Source: Candidatus Nitrosocosmicus oleophilus (lineage in GTDB: Archaea; Thermoproteota; Nitrososphaeria; Nitrososphaerales; Nitrososphaeraceae). Taken from it: 64,000 nt of DNA. The stretch spans positions 2,356,001-2,420,000 of the forward strand of contig NZ_CP012850.1 of assembly GCF_000802205.1 (NCBI RefSeq), written 5' to 3'. Positions 56,048 to 64,000 of the stretch are shown one piece after another. Position 1 is the first letter of the stretch. Every line of letters begins with the position of its first letter. The translations under genes and the position numbers were made by a program. Below the pieces are notes generated by a model that was not told where the DNA came from, did no database searches, and worked only from the letters and a program-made list of their open reading frames with translations.

Positions 56048-57280
56048 TCATTTAATGATTTTATACTTTATTTTCTGTTTACTAAAAAGTTCAATCAACA
56101 CATTTGATTGCTCTTTGTTTTCAAGTTCCAAACTCAGATATACTCCGGCCGTTCCAGCAGGAATATTCGAACTAAGTCTGTCATGAACTACCTCAACAAT
56201 ATTCACATTTGCTTGTGCAATGTCATTAACTATATTTCTCAAAGCCCCAGGCTTATCTTTGAGTTCTATAAACAATTTTATTAACCTGCCTGTTTGCATC
56301 AATCCCTTTGCTACTACTTGACCTAATAGATACATGTCTACATTGCCACCTGATAATATAGATACAATATTCTTGTTTTTTGGGATACTTTTCTTATTTG
56401 AAATTAGATAAGCTAGGGATGCAGCACCTGCAGGTTCCGTTACAATTTTAGAACGTTCCAACAATAAAAACATAGTCTTTACTATGGAAAGGTCATCTAC
56501 TAACACAATATCATCAACCTTGTCCCTTATTATCTCATAAGGTAATTTTCCAGGTGATTTTACCGAAATCCCATCGGCTATCGTATAGCCTTCTTGAACT
56601 TTGCTGATTTTCCCCTTTTTAATAGCCTTTTTCATAGATGGAAAAGCTGTAGATTCGACCCCAATTATACTAATTTTAGGATTAATTGACTTTATTGCTA
56701 ACGACACTCCTGCGATCAACCCACCTCCACCGACTGGAACATAAATCTCATCAATGTGTTTCAAATCCTGGAGGATCTCAAGACCAACTGTACCTTGGCC
56801 TGCAATGACATCAGGATCATCAAAAGCAGGTACAATGGTTCTACCCTCCTTTGTAGCAATTTCCTTAGCATAAACGGACGATTCTTCATAGTTATTACCT
56901 TCTAAAATTACATCTGCCCCATAAGATCTAGTAGCAGCAATCTTCGCTGGGGAAGCATTTTTTGGCATGATTATAGTACACGACATCTTGTTCATAGCAG
57001 ATGCATAGGCTACCCCTTGGGCATGATTGCCAGCAGACGCCGCGATAACACCTGCTTTTTTGGAATCAGCGTCTAGTCTATCAATCATGGTTACTGCGCC
57101 TCTAACTTTAAATGACCCAGTCTTTTGATAACATTCTAATTTTAGAAAAATGTTATTACCACACATATTTGAGAAGGTATTTGACCGGATTAGATCAATT
57201 TTTCTAATTGCTGACTTTGCTAACACCCCTTGTGCCTCTCTTATGCTGCTTACATCTATTCTAGAAATTTTTTTTCTCAA
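56048..57280 (-). CDS. ilvA: Threonine ammonia-lyase with C-terminal ACT domain
   Basis: The 410-residue PLP enzyme has its cofactor Lys58 in 'CYQKTGSFKVRGAV' and the phosphate-binding Gly run 'PVGGGGLIAGVSLA' near 185-198. 'IIMPKNASPAKIAATRSYGA' is typical of threonine/serine dehydratases. The C-terminal 75 residues form an ACT domain ('LIKLFIELKDKPGALRNIV'), the amino-acid-sensing part of the short, biosynthetic or catabolic enzymes. It would deaminate threonine to 2-oxobutanoate, feeding isoleucine synthesis. The C-terminal domain suggests regulation by an amino acid. Confidence 0.92.
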   Translation of the reverse strand: MRKKISRIDVSSIREAQGVLAKSAIRKIDLIRSNTFSNMCGNNIFLKLECYQKTGSFKVRGAVTMIDRLDADSKKAGVIAASAGNHAQGVAYASAMNKMSCTIIMPKNASPAKIAATRSYGADVILEGNNYEESSVYAKEIATKEGRTIVPAFDDPDVIAGQGTVGLEILQDLKHIDEIYVPVGGGGLIAGVSLAIKSINPKISIIGVESTAFPSMKKAIKKGKISKVQEGYTIADGISVKSPGKLPYEIIRDKVDDIVLVDDLSIVKTMFLLLERSKIVTEPAGAASLAYLISNKKSIPKNKNIVSILSGGNVDMYLLGQVVAKGLMQTGRLIKLFIELKDKPGALRNIVNDIAQANVNIVEVVHDRLSSNIPAGTAGVYLSLELENKEQSNVLIELFSKQKIKYKIIK

Positions 57281-58534
57281 AGAAATGGTAACTCAGGGTT
57301 TATTTAAATTTAGTTCCGCTAGTATTATGACAAGATATTTTTTGGTCGAGTAATAGAAGAAGCGGGGTAGTTTTCTTCTTGTAGTCTTATCTTAAGGGAT
57401 TTCCTAGATCCTTCTCACACTACATTGCGATTTTGTCTTTTTCCGCAATTCCCACAAAATTCAGCTCTGATATGGAATCAGAATGAAAAAATGTATTGTC
57501 CCCCTAGCAAGGCGTATTTAATCAGTAAACCCTGGTCAGAGCCATAAATTCCTCTCAAATTTACATTCTATGTTCTGAAATTCCAAGTACATTGCTTAGA
57601 TCGGGAGTCTCACTTTTCCATATTGCTTTCTTGCCGATATTGTGTTTGATCATGTCAATATTCTTGGTAGGAAATGAAATTGTTTAGGGTTCGTCACCTA
57701 ATAGCAATTGGTCATGACTATAGGTTGGCATTTCAAACTTTCTAGGTAGTATTATGATATGCATATCTCCCTGCGAAGTATTGATCAATTCAAAATTTTC
57801 ATAGTATGTCACAATTGCAAGTAATTGACAAGGAGTAGTCAAAATTTTATCTTGGTAGAGATGGAATGAGAAATAATAAAGGAATATTGATGTGCAAACC
57901 CCTAGTTTACTTCTCATCCATGCACTATGACACAAAGCAATAGCAAAGTAGACATCTTCAATAGCATTTAGTGCAGTATTGTTTAGAGTATAAATTATTA
58001 AGTTTGTATCATGATTATTGAAATTGAGAATAAATTAGAAAAAGTGAATTAATTGATTTCTGGAATTCCTCTCTTTAAAAGCATGGTCAAACCGAATTAA
58101 ATAATAGAGTTGTATCAAACAAATCAAAGGTGTGGACAACCCTGCGGGCATCAACGTCAGGCAATGATAATAACCCTTCTCATGCTTTCATATCTGCTAA
58201 ATCTTCCAAGCTTATCGAAAGATTTAGAAACATTTATCACATGAATGTAGCCCTGTTATTGATCATCCTCACATCCTTTAACTTGTTTAGTGAATATTTG
58301 ATTTGCCGTATGTGCTTTCGCTAGGTATGATAGTTAAAAACTGTATATATTATTGATCCAGATTTTCTTTCTAGAAATCCAGAATCCAAAAATGAAACGA
58401 CCTCCCTAACAATTCCGCTGCAGAAATCTCTTAAATAATACCTCAAAGCATTTTCATCTTTTTTTGAGAGAAAATAACACTACTTGAGTGTCTTACTCCA
58501 CCAAACGCCAAAGACCTTATAGACATATTTGTAA
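57281..58534. other. Long gap with gene scraps
   Basis: About 1,250 bases hold no firm gene. On the minus strand near 57,420-57,475 there is a zinc-ribbon-like scrap (FCGNCGKRQ) between stop codons. A 64-codon plus-strand frame at 58,130-58,324 starts with GTG and is gene-like in composition but is not recognised. The low-confidence frame at 57,684-57,935 is listed separately. The region may be a graveyard of decayed genes. Confidence 0.45.
57684..57935 (-). CDS. Doubtful small hypothetical protein
   Basis: An 83-codon frame ends 'PRKFEMPTYSHDQLLLGDEP', which looks more gene-like than its Cys/aromatic-rich start. No family, signal peptide or promoter was recognised. It sits in a gene-poor gap with other scraps and may be a remnant. 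Confidence 0.3.
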   Translation of the reverse strand: MCHSAWMRSKLGVCTSIFLYYFSFHLYQDKILTTPCQLLAIVTYYENFELINTSQGDMHIIILPRKFEMPTYSHDQLLLGDEP

Positions 58535-58783
58535 TTATAATGTTATTGCGGTTGTGATCTGTTCTTTTCTCTGTCTGATAATTTCATCACACCTGAGTTT
58601 GAGCTCACCCTCACGGAGTTTTATTCGTAATTTGTTTCCACAGCAAGGACAGTAATTATTAGTTTGCCAAATTAAATAAATCTGACAAACTTGACACCGC
58701 TTCTGTCCTTCTGCGTACCTGAGTGTGTAACTTCCTCCTCCATGATTTGCTTTATGTCTCACACAAACACCTTTAAAAGCCAT
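58535..58783 (-). CDS. Zinc-ribbon protein
   Basis: The 82-residue protein has two Cys pairs, 'KRCQVCQIYL' and 'NYCPCCGNKLRIK', 14 residues apart, which define a zinc ribbon, followed by a charged C-terminal helix. The N-terminal part contains 'CVRHKANHGGGSYTLRYAEG'. Such small ribbons are common in archaea and usually bind nucleic acid or protein partners. The particular role is not known. Confidence 0.75.
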   Translation of the reverse strand: MAFKGVCVRHKANHGGGSYTLRYAEGQKRCQVCQIYLIWQTNNYCPCCGNKLRIKLREGELKLRCDEIIRQRKEQITTAITL

Positions 58784-59052
58784 AGGATATATTTTAAAGA
58801 TCTCATTCTAAAAACGTGTATCATGATTTTTATTTTAGAGAATAACTTCTAAAAGAACCGATGATAACATCATAGGCGACAAAACACTGATTGGTTGGTT
58901 TAATGCTAGAAATTATTTTTTGTGGAGAGGTCCTTTTATGAAATGGAAGCAACTACTTTTCACATTTCACTTGCCATCCTGATATTTACTAAAGTACCAT
59001 GTTCAGTTTTGAAATCCTACAATCTCTGGAACAAGACTGGTTAATTACAGAT

Positions 59053-59940
59053 TCAGGCTTTTAATTCATTTTTCATCAAGTCATACAGGAAATCAAGTTC
59101 ATTCTTTATCGTCTCAGTAGATTCTTTTGGTATTTTTTCAAAATTAATTACCGAAGTCTTTTCTTTTGTTTTTTTGTTCTTTATCATTTCAAAATCGACG
59201 TACAAAACCATCCCGTTTTCACCTTGGAGCATCTTGTTTTGGTCAAGTGATGCCAAGTCAATATGAAAGGTTTCTATTATCAGATTTTCAAGATCTTTTT
59301 TTAACTTTGCGATTTGGTCGATGTTCCTTTCCATCTCGGGGTAATTTCCTTCAATAGATGAAGCTTTTTCTATCAGTCTGTTTGACAAATCTGTATGTGT
59401 GAATAATTCTTCAAACAATTGAGTGTTATCAACGTCTTTATAACCTAGTTTCTCAAGTTCATTTTTTATTATTTGGTCACCTTTTAAAGTAATTTCACTT
59501 TTTGCGCTATTGTTTAATTCTTGCAACTCACGGATTTGCTTTGAAATTTGAATTACCTGTTTATCAACTTGATAGTATAGTAACGAATGAAATTGGATCC
59601 CCATATATATATAAAAATAGAATTTATCAACTTCTAAGCTCACCTGGAAGTAAAGTCTACGTATATCGTCAGATTTTGTTGATTGGATAGGCACACTCTG
59701 CCAATTCTTTGATCTATTGTTTACCATCTTCTCGAAATTCTGAAAGAGAGTTACTATCTTGTTTGGGTCAAAGGAAGAGATATCTATTACTGAAAAATCT
59801 GCTAGCATTACTTTAGTATCTACGGTGACAATGTTTGCCCTAATGGAATTTTCAAAAACATCTTTAATATTTTCATAAAATTTGTTTAAAAGGATGATTG
59901 TATCTGGGTTTTTTCCCTTTTCTTTCAGCGGTAATCGCAT
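59053..59940 (-). CDS. Hypothetical coiled-coil protein
   Basis: The 295-residue protein has no signal peptide or membrane helix. The middle third (about 130-225) is rich in Glu, Lys, Leu and Ile in heptad-like order ('VIQISKQIRELQELNNSAKSE', 'NYPEMERNIDQIAKLKKDLENL') and should form coiled coils. The N-terminal domain 'FENSIRANIVTVDTKVMLADFSV' has an alternating strand pattern. No family recognised; a scaffold or DNA-associated role cannot be judged. Confidence 0.65.
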   Translation of the reverse strand: MRLPLKEKGKNPDTIILLNKFYENIKDVFENSIRANIVTVDTKVMLADFSVIDISSFDPNKIVTLFQNFEKMVNNRSKNWQSVPIQSTKSDDIRRLYFQVSLEVDKFYFYIYMGIQFHSLLYYQVDKQVIQISKQIRELQELNNSAKSEITLKGDQIIKNELEKLGYKDVDNTQLFEELFTHTDLSNRLIEKASSIEGNYPEMERNIDQIAKLKKDLENLIIETFHIDLASLDQNKMLQGENGMVLYVDFEMIKNKKTKEKTSVINFEKIPKESTETIKNELDFLYDLMKNELKA

Positions 59941-60024
59941 CTGTTTCTATCTTAATGATGACTATTTAAAATTTGAATTTATCTATGAGATATCAATAGA
60001 TTAAAATATCATCCCAGTGACATA

Positions 60025-60279
60025 ATGCTTATGCCTACAGCCTATATCTTAATTAATTGTATTTTAGGAAAGGAAGAAGAAATAATTAAACAAATATCTC
60101 AAATTCCACAAGTAAAGGAAGTTCGTGGAACTTATGGTGTTCATGACATGTTTGTGAAAATTCAGACAGATACAGTAGACGAAATGAACAATACAATTAC
60201 CAACAGTATAAGAAAAATCAACGGAATAACCTCGACTGTTACATTGGTCTCCATACCTGAGCAGGGTGGCAGGGGCTAA
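60025..60279 (+). CDS. Stand-alone AsnC/Lrp ligand-binding domain (RAM domain)
   Basis: The 84-residue protein consists only of the beta-alpha-beta-beta-alpha-beta RAM fold: 'AYILINCILGKEEEIIKQI', 'VKEVRGTYGVHDMFVKIQT' and 'NGITSTVTLVS'. There is no helix-turn-helix, so it cannot bind DNA alone; single RAM proteins form rings that bind amino acids and may modulate full-length Lrp partners. ATG at 60031 is an alternative and more usual start. It converges with the two small minus-strand genes. Confidence 0.88.
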   Translation: MLMPTAYILINCILGKEEEIIKQISQIPQVKEVRGTYGVHDMFVKIQTDTVDEMNNTITNSIRKINGITSTVTLVSIPEQGGRG

Positions 60280-60284
60280 AATTT

Positions 60285-60461
60285 CTATTTCTTAATGTGC
60301 AGAATTATAAGAAAACTACTGATTCCAACACATATCCAACCAACTGATCCAACTATGAAAAAAAGATAGTAGATTGGGATTAGCAACGCAATTGCTGCTA
60401 GAGCTGCCCCAATACACCATATAAAAATCAGAATTTGTATATCTATTTCAGAAACCTTCAA
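60285..60461 (-). CDS. Very small two-helix membrane protein
   Basis: A 58-codon frame reads MKVSEIDIQILIFIWCIGAA and continues with a second hydrophobic segment (about 31-53) to end 'HIKK'. The start is a TTG at 60461; an in-frame stop lies 12 bases upstream, so the start is firm. It begins one base after the stop of the zinc-knuckle gene at 60,463-60,630, and its stop is five bases from the end of the plus-strand RAM gene. Two helices joined by a short loop suggest a hairpin in the membrane. Confidence 0.6.
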   Translation of the reverse strand: MKVSEIDIQILIFIWCIGAALAAIALLIPIYYLFFIVGSVGWICVGISSFLIILHIKK

Positions 60462-60462
60462 C

Positions 60463-60630
60463 TTAGCCCCTTATGTCCTCGTCAAATCCGCATATCGTGT
60501 TCACAATCTTTCCACAACTCCTGCAGACATTAAACTCTATAAACTCAAAATCATCATATTTTCTGTAAGAAAATTTATCATCATGAGTACAAAAAATCCT
60601 TTTTATGTTCTTTATCATTTTTTTTGGCAT
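60463..60630 (-). CDS. Very small Cys-containing protein
   Basis: A 55-codon frame from an ATG at 60630 reads MPKKMIKNIKRIFCTHDDKF at its start and contains 'FNVCRSCGKIVNTICGFDED'. Cys14 and His16, then C-x2-C and a later Cys, form a probable zinc knuckle. Its stop is one base before the start of the small membrane protein, so the two are tightly coupled. The CxxCG pattern is typical of small ribbon proteins. Not recognised further. Confidence 0.62.
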   Translation of the reverse strand: MPKKMIKNIKRIFCTHDDKFSYRKYDDFEFIEFNVCRSCGKIVNTICGFDEDIRG

Positions 60631-60648
60631 CTCAGGTCGATATTTTAG

Positions 60649-60744
60649 TGCCGCCGGTGAGATTTGAGCTCACGACAGCTCGGTCTTCAGCTTCACCCTG
60701 CAATTTAAACAGTCGAGTGCTCTTCCAGGCTGAGCTACGACGGC
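60649..60744 (-). tRNA. tRNA, probably Phe (GAA), with an intron
   Basis: On the minus strand the acceptor strand gccgtcg (positions 1-7) pairs with cggcggc (66-72), one G-U pair included, with A73; no CCA is encoded. The D-arm is gctc...gagc, and the T-arm is gtgag-ctcaaat-ctcac. Taken straight, the anticodon region is 22 bases too long. Removing 60,692-60,713 gives the stem ctcgg/ccgag and loop ctgaaga, anticodon GAA (Phe), and the rest of the tRNA body matches archaeal tRNA-Phe. Boundaries can slide by a few bases (as far as 60,688-60,709), in which case the stem has one A-C mismatch. The intron lies before or within the anticodon loop, so it is not at the usual 37/38 site. Confidence 0.85.
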
Positions 60745-60894
60745 ACATTCTAGAATCATTGGTTTATAGTATATATATTATTGCTTTAAATCAGTCAAAA
60801 ATAATATTCTTAGGTTAAAAAGATATATTTAATTATTAAATAAAATTCGACCCCAATCCTAATAAATAAATGAGTATAAACTAAAGAATTAGCT

Positions 60895-61080
60895 ATGACA
60901 GATAAAAATGAAATGGATAGTTCAGCTAATGAATCATCTTCAATATTAGAAAGTCCTGAAGAAAAGAAGAAAAGATTCCTAATGGAGTTTGAGAATCCAT
61001 TTAAATGTGACAAATGTAGTGAACGATTTAAGAAGAAAAAATATTTGAGAGAGCACAAAGCCGAAGTGCATGCGTATTAA
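60895..61080 (+). CDS. Small C2H2 zinc-finger protein
   Basis: The 61-residue protein has an acidic/Ser-rich start and one finger at its C-terminus, 'FKCDKCSERFKKKKYLREHK' followed by 'AEVH' (C-x2-C-x12-H-x4-H), almost a textbook C2H2 finger. Such single-finger proteins occur in many ammonia-oxidising archaea. DNA or protein binding is likely; target unknown. It precedes the cobalamin adenosyltransferase by 72 bases on the same strand. Confidence 0.85.
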   Translation: MTDKNEMDSSANESSSILESPEEKKKRFLMEFENPFKCDKCSERFKKKKYLREHKAEVHAY

Positions 61081-61152
61081 ACCAGCCTATTTTGAAAATC
61101 ATGATCTAGTCGAAGCCAGGCAGTTCTAAATATCGTTGTTAATAGTAAAAGC

Positions 61153-61704
61153 ATGAAAATTTACACAAAGACAGGAGATCAGGGTGAAACAGGTTTAGCT
61201 GATGGCACAAGAGTAAGAAAATCAAACAGCCGGATACAATCTTACGGAGCGGTTGATGAAGTTAACAGCCATGTTGGAATGTTGATATCCTTAATGAGTG
61301 CTAAATCAAATTTGAAAGATATAGTAGAGGACCTGATAATGATACAGCACCAATTGTTTACCCTTGGTAGTGATCTGGCTAATCCACAAAAGAAGTTAGA
61401 GAATTATCCTCGTATTACTGAGAGAGAAATTACCTTTTTAGAGAATTGCATTGATAAATTTGATATAGAACTTGAACCCTTAAGGGCTTTTATCCTGCCC
61501 GGGGGTACAATTGAGGCTTCTCAGTGTCATGTGATTCGTACTGTTACTCGTAGGAGCGAGATCAAAATAGTCGATTTATACCTTAATGACGAAATCAGCA
61601 AGAGTTGCTTTGTTTATATTAATAGACTATCAGATCTTTTTTTCATATTGGCAAGAGTTTGTAATAAAAGACAGGATCAATCAGACGTCATATGGAAAAA
61701 ATAG
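61153..61704 (+). CDS. Cob(I)alamin adenosyltransferase, PduO type
   Basis: The 183-residue protein has the family start 'YTKTGDQGETGLADGTRVRK' and the 'GAVDEVNSHVGML' segment with the catalytic Asp-Glu, plus 'QHQLFTLGSDLANP' and 'CHVIRTVTRRSE' from the ATP-binding helix bundle. It adds adenosine to cob(I)alamin to make coenzyme B12. That fits methylmalonyl-CoA mutase in the carbon-fixation cycle of ammonia-oxidising archaea; the mutase is not in the window. Short spacing to the finger protein suggests a common transcript. Confidence 0.93.
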   Translation: MKIYTKTGDQGETGLADGTRVRKSNSRIQSYGAVDEVNSHVGMLISLMSAKSNLKDIVEDLIMIQHQLFTLGSDLANPQKKLENYPRITEREITFLENCIDKFDIELEPLRAFILPGGTIEASQCHVIRTVTRRSEIKIVDLYLNDEISKSCFVYINRLSDLFFILARVCNKRQDQSDVIWKK

Positions 61705-62449
61705 ACATACTAGATACTATTTTTCTGAGTTGAATTTATCTATTTCATGATCATAGGGTATTGACATTCTATTACTGGTCTGGTACTGTTGTCGATATTT
61801 AGAATTATAAAATATAGTTGAAATTGACTGGCGATATCGAAGGTTACTAAATTACAAAGCACATCATTTCCATCCTTAGATCGTAATAAATGGGATTCTA
61901 AAAAATAGCAATTCAAAATTCCAAAAGGCCTTTCTGGGGTATTTAGTAGATTGTTGATGGAGATTTGTAAGATGCAAAATATGATTGTTAAAGCTATTGG
62001 AGTATCATAAATAGTGTCAATGGTATTAGGTTAAAGATTTTTTGTTTAGGCTCAAGACCACAGGCTTAACATCTAGATGAATGAGAAATTCATAAACTTG
62101 AAATAAATGGCTGTGAGTTGAGAGATTAGTCAAATACAAACCTATCAGATTCTATAATTCCAAACCTACTAAATTCTTAAATATATTATTTGAGGTGAAA
62201 AATAAATTTGGTTATCGAAATTATGGAAAGTACTTTAATTACTTTCATTAACAATAGTAGTAATATTTTTCGTATAACTATACTGTACATATTTCAGATT
62301 AGTATTCACATTAAATTAAGTCATTTCAAAATCTTCAATAACAATTGCGTCAGTTTCCCGAAAATTGGGACAATAATATCAAAAAAGACAAACAATAATT
62401 TCAAACGACCAGTAGAGATTAACTACCACGATGCATGGGGTAAAAATCT
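61705..62449. other. Intergenic; no convincing gene
   Basis: About 745 bases before the edge gene. An 81-codon frame at 62,208-62,453 is Asn/Ile/Ser-rich and overlaps the next start, with no sign of being coding. No repeat or RNA was recognised. Confidence 0.5.
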
Positions 62450-64000
62450 TTGAAATATACTCTTCATTCTAGATTTCGTATCTCGATTTGCGCTTCGTTT
62501 TGTTTTGTACTATTGGTGGTCAATAGCGTCATTCCAGTAAGTCTGCTTACTACTTCTTTTGGACAACAGTTTGAGCCGTCCTTGATTCAAATGCCCTTAG
62601 GTATATCTACCGAATTTGGGCTTCGCCAGGATGACGACAAAACTGCTCTGCATGATAACATTTTCGAAGGTTCTTCAGACATGTCCGCTCAGATCAGAGA
62701 TGAAAAAGAAATAAAGCAAGATAATATTGCATATGAGAGACAGGATATTGATTCTCAATCTGGGAATGTTAAGAATTTAGTTCAAGCTGATTCTGAAAGG
62801 GTTAGTGTAAAAGAACAGGATAATTATGAAGATGAAAAGCAGAATGGTCATCATGAAGATGAAAAACAGAATGGTCAGAATGGTCAGAATGGTCAGAATG
62901 GTCAGAATGGTCAGAATGGTCAGAATGGTCAGAATGGTCAGAATGGTCAGAATGGTCAGAATGGTCAGAATGGTCAGAAAAACATCAAAGGTCCTGTTAA
63001 ACTAAATTTTGTCGATTCGTACTGGACAAATAATATTGCTCCAGAAACTGTAGTTGCGAGTATTTCATCTGGTCAAGTAACTGCCCAGCAAATGCCACCT
63101 GTTCCTAGACAAGAAGTGGATCCCGCAGAAGGTAACTCAGTATTGGCGGTAACTATCATCAACCAAGGTTTTTCAGATATATCAGGGGTTAAAGGGTATT
63201 TTGACTTCCCAACTGGATTTAAAGCGTTAGTTACTCCTGATAATGTTGATTCTGATACAGCAATTTCCACATACAATGGTGTAGTAAAAGCTGGGCAATC
63301 ATTTGTTCTCTATTTCCCTGTAAGCATTTTGCAAAATACCCAAGTGGGAAAAGAGTATCAGGGACAATTGAAAATAAAGTATTTCAAATTGACTGAACAA
63401 TCTAAAAAGGATTTTAGAACAGCCAATATTGAGGTTCCATTTAGACTCTCTGGTAAAGTAATACTTGAAGTGCAGGGAAGTAACCAAAATTCAATCGCCC
63501 CAAATTCCAACGGGCAGTCCTCTCAATACCCCTTTTCGAATTCAGATATAATCAACGCAGTCGCTGGTACACCAAACACCCTAAAGATCGAAGTTTCTAA
63601 TCTGGGAAGCGCAAGTGCTACTGGAGTGATTGTAAATGTTTTGAATAACAATCAACAAATAACCAACGGCAATCAAGTTGTTGGGGCATCCAATTCAAGT
63701 ACTGCAAGTGACATAACCACCACCCAGGTTCCATACATAAATTTAGGTGACACAGTTTTTAATATTGGAACTCTATCACCCAATCAAAAATCTGAAATAG
63801 ACCCCATCATATTTCCGCCGGTTTCATCTGCAAACGCGATCCAAAATATCGAAATCAGAGTTTCATACAATGATGCATATGGCAACAAGAAAACAATTAA
63901 TCATTTGTTGGGAATACAGGTGGTACCTACATCTCCTCAAAATGATTTCTTTATTTCACCTGCCTCAAACGAAAAAGAAGCAATAATTCAAAACTTACCC
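62450..64000 (+). CDS. Secreted surface protein with Gln-Asn-Gly repeat (cut by window edge)
   Basis: From a TTG at 62450 the frame stays open for 517 codons to the edge; an in-frame stop nine bases upstream makes this the earliest start. Residues 1-38 form a signal peptide. A Glu/Asp/Gln/Asn-rich region follows, then twelve exact copies of Gln-Asn-Gly (62,867-62,974), and beta-rich domains from about residue 185 ('SVLAVTIINQGFSDISGVKGYF', 'APETVVASISSGQV', 'TLKIEVSNLGSASATGVIVN'). The latter look like the COG1361/CARDB class of archaeal S-layer or surface proteins. The C-terminus is outside the window, so anchoring is unknown. Confidence 0.82.
   Translation, partial: MKYTLHSRFRISICASFCFVLLVVNSVIPVSLLTTSFGQQFEPSLIQMPLGISTEFGLRQDDDKTALHDNIFEGSSDMSAQIRDEKEIKQDNIAYERQDIDSQSGNVKNLVQADSERVSVKEQDNYEDEKQNGHHEDEKQNGQNGQNGQNGQNGQNGQNGQNGQNGQNGQNGQNGQKNIKGPVKLNFVDSYWTNNIAPETVVASISSGQVTAQQMPPVPRQEVDPAEGNSVLAVTIINQGFSDISGVKGYFDFPTGFKALVTPDNVDSDTAISTYNGVVKAGQSFVLYFPVSILQNTQVGKEYQGQLKIKYFKLTEQSKKDFRTANIEVPFRLSGKVILEVQGSNQNSIAPNSNGQSSQYPFSNSDIINAVAGTPNTLKIEVSNLGSASATGVIVNVLNNNQQITNGNQVVGASNSSTASDITTTQVPYINLGDTVFNIGTLSPNQKSEIDPIIFPPVSSANAIQNIEIRVSYNDAYGNKKTINHLLGIQVVPTSPQNDFFISPASNEKEAIIQNLP
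62867..62974 (+). repeat. Twelve exact 9-bp repeats (cagaatggt)
   Basis: Twelve perfect copies encode (Gln-Asn-Gly)12 in a secreted protein. A related imperfect 30-base unit (gaagatgaaaagcagaatgg and similar) occurs twice just before. The period of nine keeps the frame, so the length may vary between cells. Confidence 0.97.

Noticed and set aside
60691-60713. Reading the tRNA as Asn (GTT) with a canonical intron
   Set aside because: The resulting anticodon stem has an A-C mismatch and position 37 would be T; the Phe reading gives a perfect stem and the usual ctgaaga loop.
62208-62453. 81-codon plus-strand frame
   Set aside because: Low-complexity Asn/Ile-rich composition and overlap with the start of the edge surface protein.

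Overview
The window looks like chromosomal DNA of an ammonia-oxidising archaeon of the class Nitrososphaeria (Thaumarchaeota), probably close to the low-GC soil lineage Ca. Nitrosocosmicus. This is inferred from gene content, because no search could be run. The evidence is: an archaeal-type EF-2 and an archaeal/eukaryotic-length LeuRS; archaeal HMG-CoA synthase; futalosine-pathway menaquinone genes; tandem PsbP-like secreted proteins; a PduO-type cobalamin adenosyltransferase; a half-size CtaA; a single C2H2-finger protein; many TTG/GTG starts with a TATA box about 26 bases upstream (leaderless transcripts); and an intron-bearing tRNA. The DNA is AT-rich with long gene-free stretches.

Region 1 (1-12,640) is a cell-envelope glycan locus. 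It holds three GT4 glycosyltransferases (one cut by the left edge), two large multi-pass membrane proteins, a SAM methyltransferase and a Wzx/MATE-like flippase. The 1,534-residue membrane protein carries an exact 84-bp tandem repeat and an extracellular laminin-G-like domain, and a sister of that domain occurs in a separate secreted protein at 16,203-17,321.

Region 2 (12,793-28,598) is rich in exported proteins: a double PsbP-like protein, a PQQ-type sugar dehydrogenase, a SIMPL protein, a stand-alone peptidase-inhibitor I9 protein, and a giant adhesin with eight nucleotide-identical 279-bp cadherin-like repeats. The adhesin is flanked by two copies of a small secreted Cys/His-rich peptide gene. 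These two copies are identical at the DNA level except for one 51-bp block. This repeat-rich island, 21-28.6 kb, is the most likely place for something undescribed.

Region 3 (28,800-43,550) is mixed: a universal stress protein, an isochorismatase-family hydrolase, a CBS-TrkH potassium transporter fusion, a Met-rich PepSY protein, an M20 peptidase, a GCS2-type ligase, an HNH nuclease, half-size CtaA, a geranylgeranyl-reductase-like flavoprotein and small membrane or PsbP-like proteins.

Region 4 (44,015-61,704) is core metabolism and information processing: LeuRS, EF-2, MqnD, MqnE and MqnC (menaquinone), HMG-CoA synthase (mevalonate route to archaeal lipids), threonine ammonia-lyase, a stand-alone AsnC ligand-binding domain, two very small genes at 60,285-60,630, an intron-containing tRNA (best read as Phe-GAA), a C2H2 finger protein and cobalamin adenosyltransferase. 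The window ends inside a secreted protein with twelve exact copies of a 9-bp Gln-Asn-Gly repeat.
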